Origin: Pseudomonadota bacterium
GTDB taxonomy: Bacteria > Pseudomonadota > Gammaproteobacteria > Burkholderiales > Burkholderiaceae_D
DNA: 8,604 bases
Assembly: GCA_023389425.1 (NCBI GenBank)
Contig: JAEWEK010000235.1
Location: forward strand, 1 to 8,604
Direction of reading: 5' to 3'
Below, piece by piece: positions 1-4,240 of this stretch. The translations under genes were made by a program, and so were the position numbers. The notes under the pieces are model-generated. The model ran no database searches. It saw nothing but the letters and a program-made list of their open reading frames with translations, and was not told the DNA's origin. Numbering within the stretch: the stretch's first letter is position 1; every line of letters begins with the position of its first letter.

Positions 1-185
1 GTACGACTGACGTGACCGGTTCGATCGTGCTGCCGGCCGACAAAGAAATGGTCATGCCTGGCGACAACGTGTCGATCACCGTCAAGCTGATCGCCCCGAT
101 CGCGATGGAAGAAGGCCTGCGCTTCGCAATCCGCGAAGGCGGCCGTACCGTCGGCGCCGGCGTGGTTGCCAAAATCATCGCCTAA
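1..185 (+). CDS. tuf: Elongation factor Tu, C-terminal 60 residues (5' truncated)
   Basis: EF-Tu is the GTPase that carries aminoacyl-tRNA to the ribosomal A site. Only its last 60 complete codons are here. The window begins inside a codon (two bases of a probable Arg) and reading starts at base 3. The visible protein is the end of domain III, running from TTDVTGSIVLPADKEM through PGDNVSITVKLI and GLRFAIREGGRTVGAG to AKIIA, with a TAA stop at 183-185. These match the EF-Tu C-terminus almost residue for residue. The GTP-binding domain lies off the left edge. Betaproteobacteria usually carry two near-identical tuf copies. The one upstream of tRNA-Trp and secE is this one by position, so I cannot tell tufA from tufB naming. 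The identification is firm. The gene is partial only because of the window edge. Confidence 0.97.
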   Translation, partial: TTDVTGSIVLPADKEMVMPGDNVSITVKLIAPIAMEEGLRFAIREGGRTVGAGVVAKIIA

Positions 186-204
186 GCCTTCCTGGCTGCA
201 GCAC

Positions 205-232
205 CGGGGCGGGATCCAACGATCCCGCCCCG
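205..232 (+). terminator. Strong GC hairpin after tuf, without a T-tract
   Basis: The arm CGGGGCGGGATC (205-216) pairs perfectly with GATCCCGCCCCG (221-232) across a CAAC loop, giving a 12-bp stem that starts 19 bases after the tuf stop. The following bases (TCAACAAAGG) are not T-rich, so it is not a textbook intrinsic terminator. It could terminate inefficiently, protect the tuf 3' end from exonucleases, or mark a processing point. Its position between tuf and a separate tRNA promoter supports a transcript-end role. Confidence 0.6.
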
Positions 233-243
233 TCAACAAAGGC

Positions 244-273
244 TTCCACCAAGTGTGTGCTTGGTGATACAAT
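244..273 (+). promoter_or_regulatory. Putative extended -10 promoter for tRNA-Trp-secE-nusG
   Basis: TGATACAAT at 265-273 is an extended -10 element (TGn followed by TACAAT, five of six matches to TATAAT). The best -35 is TTCCAC (244-249) with an 18-base spacer. It matches poorly, and the TGn may compensate. Transcription would start near 280. The bases after the -10 (AGCCG, 274-278) form a GC-rich discriminator, as is common in stringently controlled stable-RNA promoters. A palindrome, ACCAAG (248-253) with CTTGGT (260-265), fills the spacer and could be an operator or chance. This is a sequence-pattern call only. Confidence 0.55.
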
Positions 274-299
274 AGCCGATTCAACTGAAAAGTTTTCGT

Positions 300-375
300 A
301 GGGGCGTAGCTCAATTGGCAGAGCGTCGGTCTCCAAAACCGAAGGTTGGGGGTTCGATGCCCTCCGCCCCTGCCA
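300..375 (+). tRNA. trpT: tRNA-Trp (anticodon CCA)
   Basis: A complete 76-nt cloverleaf. The acceptor stem is 300-306 with 365-371 (seven pairs), the D stem 309-312 with 321-324, and the anticodon stem 326-330 with 338-342. The anticodon loop is CTCCAAA with anticodon CCA at 333-335. The variable loop is 343-347, and the T stem 348-352 with 360-364 has one G-T pair and a TTCGATG loop. The discriminator is G372 and the 3' CCA (373-375) is encoded. It reads UGG (Trp). It lies between tuf and secE, the usual place for tRNA-Trp in many proteobacteria, and is probably cut out of a transcript that continues into secE 36 bases later. A small AACT-GAAA-AGTT hairpin (283-294) lies in its 5' leader. 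The symbol trpT follows E. coli usage. Confidence 0.98.
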
Positions 376-411
376 CCGATTCTGGTGCAGGGCACCGAAA
401 GTAAAACTAGT

Positions 412-801
412 ATGTCTAATCAATCCGTGCAGACCGTCGGCAACCCGGGCGACAAGCTGAAGGTTGTCCTGGCGGGGGTTGCTACGATTGCAGGCGTCGT
501 GGCCTTCTTCGTATTGAAGGGCCAGAACAAACCAGCCTTGGTCGCCGCCGGCGCCCTCTTGGCTGGTTTAGTTATTGCCGTTCTGCTTTTGTGGACCTCC
601 GTCACCGGCCGCGAATTCCTCGGCTTCGCCAAGGAATCCGTGCGCGAAACGCGCAAGGTCGTATGGCCCAGCCATAAGGAAGCGCGCCAGATCACCGGCA
701 TCGTGTTTGCCTTCGTGCTGGTCATGGCCATCTTCCTGTGGGGCACGGACAAGATTCTTGAAGTGGTGCTTTACGACGTCATACTGGGCTGGAAACAATA
801 A
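412..801 (+). CDS. secE: Preprotein translocase subunit SecE
   Basis: SecE clamps SecY in the inner-membrane SecYEG channel, through which unfolded proteins are exported. The product is 129 residues, close to the three-helix form of E. coli (127) and unlike the short single-helix form of many bacteria. Hydrophobic segments lie at about 17-35, 42-62 and 95-120. The family hallmark ESVRETRKVVWPSHKEARQ (about 75-93) forms the amphipathic cytoplasmic helix just before the last membrane segment. I chose ATG 412. The frame stays open back to a TTG at 346, but that lies inside the tRNA. The ribosome site is weak (GAAAG at 397-401). A short hairpin, GGTGC-AGG-GCACC (384-396), sits between the tRNA and the start. 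The TAA stop shares its last A with the nusG ATG, so the two genes are likely translationally coupled. Confidence 0.97.
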   Translation: MSNQSVQTVGNPGDKLKVVLAGVATIAGVVAFFVLKGQNKPALVAAGALLAGLVIAVLLLWTSVTGREFLGFAKESVRETRKVVWPSHKEARQITGIVFAFVLVMAIFLWGTDKILEVVLYDVILGWKQ

Positions 802-1418
802 TGAGCGAAAACGTGCAAGACAATGTGCCGGGCGATGTCCCGGCATCTGACGCTGGTGCGGGCGCCGGGGTAAGCGTTCCGGTCAGCAACAAGCGCTGGT
901 ACGTCGTCCACGTCTACTCCGGCATGGAAAAGAGCGTGATGCGCGCCCTCAACGAGCGCATCGCCCGTGGCGGCATGACCGAACAGTTCGGCCAGATCCT
1001 GGTCCCGACCGAAGAAGTGGTCGAGGTCAAGAATGGCCAGAAGTCCGTGTCCGAGCGCCGCTTCTTCCCCGGTTACGTGCTGGTCGAGATGGAAATGACC
1101 GACGAGACCTGGCACCTGGTGAAGAACACGCCCAAGGTCACCGGCTTCATCGGCGGCAAGAGCAACAAGCCGACCCCGATCCCGGCGCGCGAAATCGACA
1201 AGATCATGCAGCAGGTGCAGGAGGGCGTGGAAAAGCCCCGGCCCAAGGTGCTGTACGAAGTGGGCGAGCAGGTCCGCATCAAGGACGGCCCCTTCACCGA
1301 CTTCAACGGCAACGTCGAGGAAGTCAACTACGAGAAATCGAAAGTGCGCGTGTCGGTCACCATCTTCGGTCGCGCCACCCCGGTCGAGCTGGAGTTCGGG
1401 CAAGTCGAAAAAGTGTAA
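801..1418 (+). CDS. nusG: Transcription termination/antitermination factor NusG
   Basis: NusG binds the RNA polymerase clamp through its NGN domain and contacts Rho or ribosomal S10 through its KOW domain. The product is 205 residues. The NGN domain (about 31-140) is clear from KRWYVVHVYSGMEKSV, ILVPTEEVVEVKNGQ, RRFFPGYVLVEMEM and TPKVTGFIGG. The KOW domain (about 153-205) contains GEQVRIKDGPFTDFNG and ends ATPVELEFGQVEKV. The first 30 residues form an extra low-complexity segment rich in Ala, Gly, Val and Asp, making the protein 24 residues longer than E. coli NusG (181). The ATG at 801 overlaps the secE TAA by one base, with only GGAAA (791-795) as ribosome site, which supports coupling. 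The next in-frame ATG encodes Met42, inside the NGN fold, so this start is the best choice. Confidence 0.98.
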   Translation: MSENVQDNVPGDVPASDAGAGAGVSVPVSNKRWYVVHVYSGMEKSVMRALNERIARGGMTEQFGQILVPTEEVVEVKNGQKSVSERRFFPGYVLVEMEMTDETWHLVKNTPKVTGFIGGKSNKPTPIPAREIDKIMQQVQEGVEKPRPKVLYEVGEQVRIKDGPFTDFNGNVEEVNYEKSKVRVSVTIFGRATPVELEFGQVEKV

Positions 1419-1437
1419 TCGGCGACTGCCGATTACA
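1414..1437 (+). terminator. Perfect hairpin at the nusG stop codon
   Basis: TGTAATCGGC (1414-1423) pairs perfectly with GCCGATTACA (1428-1437) around a GACT loop. The stem includes the nusG stop codon. No T-run follows, and a second hairpin (the dispersed repeat) begins on the last base of this one. It may be a weak terminator, a 3'-end protector or a processing signal. If it formed while ribosomes finish nusG, translation would melt it. Confidence 0.5.
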
Positions 1438-1460
1438 TCCCCGCGCAGGCGGGGATCCCA
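1437..1460 (+). repeat. Dispersed GC hairpin repeat, copy 1 (solo)
   Basis: ATCCCCGC (1437-1444) pairs with GCGGGGAT (1449-1456) around a GCAG loop and is followed by CCCA. The same unit, with base-paired substitutions, recurs at 2762-2779, 4161-4180, 4217-4236 (inverted) and 8540-8559, always between genes. It resembles the short palindromic repeats scattered through many betaproteobacterial genomes, such as the dRS3 pattern of Neisseria. I see no transposase or target duplication here. Confidence 0.75.
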
Positions 1461-1510
1461 TGTTTACAACGCCAATCGGAGCGTTCGCAGCAGTCAGGCG
1501 GAATCCGGTA

Positions 1511-1577
1511 AGAGGAGCCCCGTCGCAAGTGGTAGCACGGCGGGGCGCTACTACTCAGATCCAACATAGGAGCCATC
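1511..1577 (+). promoter_or_regulatory. rplK leader with alternative hairpins (candidate L1 feedback site)
   Basis: Two strong stems compete here. Stem A pairs GCCCCGTCG (1517-1525) with CGGCGGGGC (1538-1546), with one G-U pair. Stem B pairs AGTGGTAGC (1528-1536, the loop of A) with GCTACTACT (1547-1555), also with one G-U pair. The 3' arm of B begins directly after that of A, so the full stems cannot coexist. The true ribosome site AGGAGCC (1568-1574) is duplicated exactly at 1513-1519, at the foot of stem A. In E. coli, L1 represses the rplK-rplA mRNA by binding this leader. I infer an equivalent role by position only, because I do not recognise the L1 consensus. Confidence 0.45.
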
Positions 1578-2009
1578 ATGGCCAAGAAAATCGTTGGTTT
1601 TATCAAGCTGCAAGTGCCGGCTGGTAAAGCAAACCCGTCCCCCCCGATCGGCCCGGCGCTCGGTCAGCGCGGCCTGAACATCATGGAATTCTGCAAGGCG
1701 TTCAACGCCAAGACCCAGGGCATGGAACCTGGCATGCCGATTCCGGTGGTGATCACCGCCTTCGCCGACAAGTCCTTCACCTTCGAGATGAAGACCCCGC
1801 CGGCAACTTACCTGATCAAGAAGTTCGCTTCGGTCACCAAAGGTTCGCCCAAGCCGCACACCGACAAGGTGGGCTCGCTGACCCGCGCCCAGGCTGAAGA
1901 AATCGCGAAGCTCAAACAGCCCGACCTGACCGCCGCCGACGTCGACGCCGCTGTGCGCGTCATCGCTGGCTCGGCCCGTTCGATGGGCATCACGGTGGAG
2001 GGTATCTAA
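1578..2009 (+). CDS. rplK: 50S ribosomal protein L11
   Basis: L11 binds helices 43-44 of 23S rRNA at the base of the L7/L12 stalk. It takes part in elongation-factor GTPase function and in RelA activation by uncharged tRNA. The product is 143 residues (E. coli 142). The flexible N-terminal domain (about 1-70) shows the proline-rich loop ANPSPPIGPALGQRG (18-32), whose prolines 22, 23 and 26 lie in the thiostrepton-contact region and are all present. The rRNA-binding C-terminal domain (about 72-143) includes TPPATYLIKKF and ends GSARSMGITVEGI. ATG 1578 has a good ribosome site, TAGGAG (1567-1572), five bases upstream. The stop overlaps the rplA start by one base. Nothing is missing or unusual. 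Confidence 0.98.
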   Translation: MAKKIVGFIKLQVPAGKANPSPPIGPALGQRGLNIMEFCKAFNAKTQGMEPGMPIPVVITAFADKSFTFEMKTPPATYLIKKFASVTKGSPKPHTDKVGSLTRAQAEEIAKLKQPDLTAADVDAAVRVIAGSARSMGITVEGI

Positions 2010-2713
2010 TGGCTAAGCTGTCCAAACGCGTCAAGGCCATGAAGGCCAAGGTTGACCGCAACAAGGTGTTCGGCTTCGACGAAGCCGTCGGCATCATCAA
2101 GGAATTCGCAACCGCCAAGTTCAACGAGTCGATCGACGTCGCCGTCCAGCTGGGCGTGGACCCGAAGAAGTCGGACCAGGTTGTCCGCGGCTCCGTCGTG
2201 CTGCCGGCAGGTACCGGCAAGACCGTGCGCGTCGCCGTGTTCGCCCAGGGCGAAAAAGCTGAGCAGGCGAAAGCCGCCGGCGCCGACATCGTCGGCATGG
2301 AAGACCTGGCAGAGCGCGTCAAGGCCGGCGACATGCCGTTCGACATCGTGATCGCTTCGCCGGACACCATGCGTATCGTCGGTACCCTGGGCCAGATCCT
2401 GGGCCCGCGCGGCCTGATGCCGAACCCGAAAGTCGGCACCGTGACCCCGGACGTCGCTGGCGCCGTCAAGAACGCCAAGGCCGGCCAGGTCCAGTACCGC
2501 ACCGACAAGGCAGGTATCGTGCACGCGACCATCGGCCGCAAGTCGTTCTCGGACGACCAGCTCAAGTCGAACCTGGTGGCACTGATCGACGCCCTGAACC
2601 GCGCCAAGCCGGCAACGTCGAAGGGCATCTACCTGCGCAAGGTGGCGATTTCGTCGACCATGGGCGCCGGCGTCCGTGTCGACCACGCCACCCTGAGCAC
2701 CGCTGCTGCTTAA
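2009..2713 (+). CDS. rplA: 50S ribosomal protein L1
   Basis: L1 forms the mobile stalk that helps release deacylated tRNA from the E site. In E. coli it also represses translation of its own operon. The length of 234 residues equals E. coli L1. Family signatures are visible in order: KRVKAMKAKVD (6-16), LPAGTGKTVRVAVFAQG (65-81), ILGPRGLMPNPKVGTV (130-145) in the RNA-binding region, and KGIYLRKVAISSTMGAGVRVD (205-225) near the end, followed by a short Ala-rich tail. ATG 2009 shares its A with the rplK TAA. A strong site, GGAGGG (1997-2002), lies six bases upstream inside rplK. Production of L1 should therefore be coupled to that of L11, which is consistent with a single feedback site upstream of rplK. 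Confidence 0.98.
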   Translation: MAKLSKRVKAMKAKVDRNKVFGFDEAVGIIKEFATAKFNESIDVAVQLGVDPKKSDQVVRGSVVLPAGTGKTVRVAVFAQGEKAEQAKAAGADIVGMEDLAERVKAGDMPFDIVIASPDTMRIVGTLGQILGPRGLMPNPKVGTVTPDVAGAVKNAKAGQVQYRTDKAGIVHATIGRKSFSDDQLKSNLVALIDALNRAKPATSKGIYLRKVAISSTMGAGVRVDHATLSTAAA

Positions 2714-2714
2714 G

Positions 2715-2760
2715 CGATGACGGCGAAAGCCGTCGTCGTCCCCGGCACTGCCGAGGACGA
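2715..2760 (+). terminator. Two overlapping hairpins after rplA
   Basis: The first stem is CGATGACGGC (2715-2724) with GCCGTCGTCG (2729-2738), ten pairs with one G-U and a stable GAAA tetraloop. It starts two bases after the stop. The second is TCGTCC-C-CGGC (2736-2746) with GCCG-A-GGACGA (2750-2760), ten pairs with one mismatch. They share 2736-2738, so they are partly alternative. The repeat hairpin 2762-2779 follows at once, but the nearest T-run (2793-2797) is 13 bases beyond it, too far for standard intrinsic termination. They may protect the rplKA transcript end or attenuate. Confidence 0.5.
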
Positions 2761-2761
2761 C

Positions 2762-2783
2762 TCCCCGCGCAGGCGGGGATCCA
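2762..2783 (+). repeat. Dispersed GC hairpin repeat, copy 2 (solo)
   Basis: TCCCCGC (2762-2768) pairs with GCGGGGA (2773-2779) around GCAG and is followed by TCCA. It is the same unit as the copy after nusG. The outermost pair of the unit is lost here (C2761 opposite T2780), and no CCCAT tail follows. This is the most decayed copy in the window. Confidence 0.7.
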
Positions 2784-2808
2784 GGTGTCAGGTTTTTAAG
2801 TATTAAGT

Positions 2809-3051
2809 CCTTGTGTAAGCAAGGCGCATCTTTGGGCTGGCGGGGTTTTCCCGCCAGGTTATCAAAGACCGTTGGGCTGAATGCAGCAGGCAGGCAGGAG
2901 GTTAATAGGCCACCCAACGCAGATGGCGAACCCGAACAAGTTTTGTAGTTATGCTGCGTAGCCTCACCGCGTAAGTTTGACTTCTAAACTTCGGACGCCG
3001 TGTTCGAACCGGTGGAAGGCATCAGCCGACCATCATTTTAGGAGGTTGACC
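2809..3051 (+). promoter_or_regulatory. rplJ (L10) 5' leader, candidate L10-L12 feedback RNA
   Basis: This stretch before rplJ is rich in paired elements. CCTTG (2809-2813) pairs with CAAGG (2820-2824). A long hairpin has outer stem TCTTTG/CAAAGA (2829-2834 with 2863-2868), an asymmetric internal loop (GG opposite GTTAT), and a perfect inner stem CTGGCGGG/CCCGCCAG (2837-2844 with 2850-2857). CGTTGGG (2870-2876) pairs with CCCAACG (2913-2919), enclosing three CAGG units (2887-2898) and AGGAGG (2896-2901). AAGTTT/AAACTT (2973-2978 with 2986-2991) lies nearer the gene. In E. coli and others the L10(L12)4 complex binds such a leader and represses translation. The match here is by position and structural richness, not by a recognised consensus. 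I see no convincing sigma70 promoter in it. Confidence 0.5.
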
Positions 3052-3552
3052 GTGGGTCTTAATCTGAATGACAAAAAGGCCGTCGTCGCCGAAGTTTCCG
3101 CAAAAGTAGCAACTGCGCAAACGATCGTCGTGGCCGAGTACCGTGGCATTCAGGTGTCTCACTTGACGCAACTCCGTGCAAAAGCCCGCTCCCAGGGCGT
3201 GTACCTGCGTGTTCTGAAGAACACCCTGGCACGTCGCGCTGTGGAAGGCACGCAATTTGCCCCGCTGGCAGATTCCATGACCGGCCCGCTGATCTACTCG
3301 ATCTCGGACGACGCCGTTGCAGCAGCAAAAGTCATCGCTGACTTTGCCAAAACCAACGACAAGCTGGTCCTGAAAGCTGGTAACTACGCAGGCAAGCAGC
3401 TCGACGTAGCTGGCGTGTCGGCGTTGGCAAGCATCCCGAGCCGTGAAGTCCTCATCGCCCAGCTGCTGGGCGTCATGCAGGCACCGGTGTCGGGCTTTGC
3501 ACGTGTTCTGGCTGCGGTTGCAGCGCAAAAAGGCGAAACCGAAGCCGCTTGA
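3052..3552 (+). CDS. rplJ: 50S ribosomal protein L10
   Basis: L10 anchors the L7/L12 dimers to 23S rRNA, forming the stalk that recruits translation factors, and typically represses its own mRNA. The product is 166 residues (E. coli 165). The N-terminal rRNA-binding domain shows AQTIVVAEYRGI (22-33), LRAKARSQGVYLRVLKNTLA (41-60) and MTGPLIYSISDDAV (76-89). The C-terminal helix after SREVLIAQLLGVMQAPVSG (130-148) carries L12 dimers. The start is GTG 3052, chosen because a near-ideal ribosome site, AGGAGGT (3040-3046), precedes it by five bases and the protein then begins GLNLNDKKAVVAEV as in relatives. The frame also runs back to a TTG at 2977, without support. The GTG sits in the loop of a possible 4-bp hairpin, GACC-GTG-GGTC (3048-3058). 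Confidence 0.97.
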   Translation: MGLNLNDKKAVVAEVSAKVATAQTIVVAEYRGIQVSHLTQLRAKARSQGVYLRVLKNTLARRAVEGTQFAPLADSMTGPLIYSISDDAVAAAKVIADFAKTNDKLVLKAGNYAGKQLDVAGVSALASIPSREVLIAQLLGVMQAPVSGFARVLAAVAAQKGETEAA

Positions 3553-3570
3553 TTGGCTTCCCGTCTTTTT
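3541..3570 (+). terminator. Weak hairpin plus T5 across the rplJ stop
   Basis: GAAGCC (3541-3546) pairs with GGCTTC (3555-3560) around an 8-base loop containing the rplJ stop. CCGTC and a run of five T (3566-3570) follow. The stem is short and the T-run is five bases away, so termination would be weak at most. It could instead be a processing or decay site that separates rplJ from the more abundant rplL message. Confidence 0.3.
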
Positions 3571-3616
3571 CTCAAGTACACATCTGAACTACATTCAATA
3601 AAATCTGGAGTTACAA

Positions 3617-3997
3617 ATGGCAATTAGCAAAGAAGAGTTCCTGGACGCAGTTGGCGCAATGTCGGTCATGGAACTGAACGACCTGGTCAAGGCATTCGAA
3701 GAGAAATTCGGCGTGTCGGCAGCTGCAATGGCAGCCCCGGCAGCTGGCGGTGCTGCCGGCGGCGGCGCTGCTGCTGCTGAAGAGCAGACCGAGTTCAACC
3801 TGGTGCTGGCTGAAGTCGGCGCGAACAAGGTCGGCGTCATCAAGGCCGTCCGCGAAATCACCGGCCTGGGCCTGAAGGAAGCCAAGGACCTGGTCGACGG
3901 CGCACCGAAGACCGTCAAGGAAGCCCTGCCGAAAGCAGACGCTGAAGCCGGCAAGAAGAAGCTGGAAGAAGCTGGCGCGAAAGCCGAGCTCAAGTAA
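3617..3997 (+). CDS. rplL: 50S ribosomal protein L7/L12
   Basis: L7/L12 is the multicopy stalk protein that recruits EF-Tu, EF-G, IF2 and release factors and stimulates their GTP hydrolysis. The product is 126 residues (E. coli 121). The N-terminal dimerisation domain (about 1-34) includes SVMELNDLVKAFEEKFGVSA. The flexible hinge (about 35-54) is almost only Ala and Gly and is longer than in E. coli, which probably explains the extra length. The C-terminal factor-binding domain (56-126) has ANKVGVIKAVREITGLGLKE (69-88) and ends KLEEAGAKAELK. ATG 3617 has GGAG (3607-3610) six bases upstream. The gene ends with tandem in-frame stops, TAA TAG (3995-4000). It follows rplJ after 64 bases, the normal order. 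Confidence 0.98.
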   Translation: MAISKEEFLDAVGAMSVMELNDLVKAFEEKFGVSAAAMAAPAAGGAAGGGAAAAEEQTEFNLVLAEVGANKVGVIKAVREITGLGLKEAKDLVDGAPKTVKEALPKADAEAGKKKLEEAGAKAELK

Positions 3998-4011
3998 TAG
4001 CAGTATGCGAT

Positions 4012-4042
4012 GGGCGGTCTCCGGATCGCCCGGTCGCCGGAG
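4012..4042 (+). other. Candidate H-type RNA pseudoknot after rplL
   Basis: GGGCG (4012-4016) pairs with CGCCC (4027-4031), and its loop sequence CTCCGG (4019-4024) pairs with CCGGAG (4037-4042). Loop lengths of 2, 2 and 5 bases for stems of 5 and 6 pairs are sterically acceptable, so both stems could form together. It lies 11 bases past the second rplL stop, just ahead of the attenuator-like hairpin. GC-rich sequence makes such pairings fairly common by chance. Confidence 0.3.
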
Positions 4043-4044
4043 TC

Positions 4045-4095
4045 AAAGCCTGCGAAACCCCGCCGGAAGGTGGGGCGTGCGGCTTTGGCTCTTTT
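4045..4095 (+). terminator. Attenuator-like terminator between rplL and rpoB
   Basis: Outer stem AAAGCC (4045-4050) with GGCTTT (4081-4086) is followed by a short middle pairing (4052-4054 with 4078-4080). It encloses a perfect inner stem, CCCCGCC/GGTGGGG (4058-4064 with 4069-4075, one G-U), closed by GGAA. TTTT follows at 4092-4095, six bases past the stem. In E. coli an imperfect terminator in this same gap lets only a fraction of polymerases pass into rpoBC, matching low polymerase to high ribosomal protein demand. The position and shape here fit that role. Confidence 0.6.
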
Positions 4096-4102
4096 GTCGT
4101 CC

Positions 4103-4134
4103 CTGCTGCAGAAGTAGTGGTTTCACTGCAGCGG
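4103..4134 (+). other. Hairpin downstream of the attenuator, possible RNase III site
   Basis: CTGCTGCAG (4103-4111) pairs with CTGCAGCGG (4126-4134), nine pairs with one G-U, around a 14-base loop. In E. coli the rplL-rpoB spacer is cut by RNase III downstream of the attenuator. This hairpin is in the equivalent place, but its stem is shorter than usual RNase III substrates, so the role is conjecture. Confidence 0.3.
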
Positions 4135-4156
4135 TAACGATAAGCAATACCCGGAA

Positions 4157-4240
4157 CGTCGTTCCCGCGCAGACGGGAACCCCATTTTAGCTGAGGAGTG
4201 GCGCACGCAAAATGGGATTCCCGCGTGCGCGGGAATGACG
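4157..4240 (+). repeat. Composite inverted-repeat element upstream of rpoB (copies 3 and 4)
   Basis: Two 32-base arms face each other across a 20-base spacer: 4157-4188 starts CGTCGTTCCCGCG and ends CCCCATTTT, and 4209-4240 is its inverted copy. The arms match at 28 of 32 positions. Each arm also contains its own hairpin: 4161-4180 (seven pairs, loop with one mismatch) and 4217-4236 (ATTCCCGC/GCGGGAAT, eight pairs). The element is 84 bases, carries no gene and shows no obvious target duplication. It fits a REP- or MITE-like non-autonomous element. The right arm's core is exactly ATTCCC-N8-GGGAAT, the Neisseria dRS3 pattern. Confidence 0.75.

Noticed and set aside
346..411. Upstream TTG start extending secE by 22 codons
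   Set aside because: It begins inside the tRNA-Trp T arm. SecE length and sequence fit ATG 412.
175..423. An 82-codon minus-strand frame with SNPQPSVLETDALPIELRP
   Set aside because: This is the antisense reading of the tRNA-Trp gene, a well-known type of spurious protein prediction.
1463..1491. TTTACA at 1463-1468 as a -35 for an rplK promoter
   Set aside because: The sequence 17 bases downstream (CGCAGC) is not a -10.
2793..2821. Possible rplJ promoter (TTTTTA with TAAGCA, or TATTAA at 2801)
   Set aside because: No pairing of boxes at 16-18 base spacing gives acceptable matches. It is left uncalled rather than forced.
2006..2917. A 303-codon minus-strand frame opposite rplA and its 3' spacer
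   Set aside because: Same codon-bias effect. It is rich in Gly, Val, Asp and His, resembles no family and covers a certain ribosomal protein gene.
2881..2961. Possible 26-codon leader peptide before rplJ (ATG 2881 to TAG 2959)
   Set aside because: There is no ribosome site upstream of the ATG, and the frame overlaps the predicted structured leader. It has no run of regulatory codons.
2977..3051. Upstream TTG start extending rplJ by 25 codons
   Set aside because: GTG 3052 has a near-perfect ribosome site and gives the family-typical length. The upstream codons match no L10.
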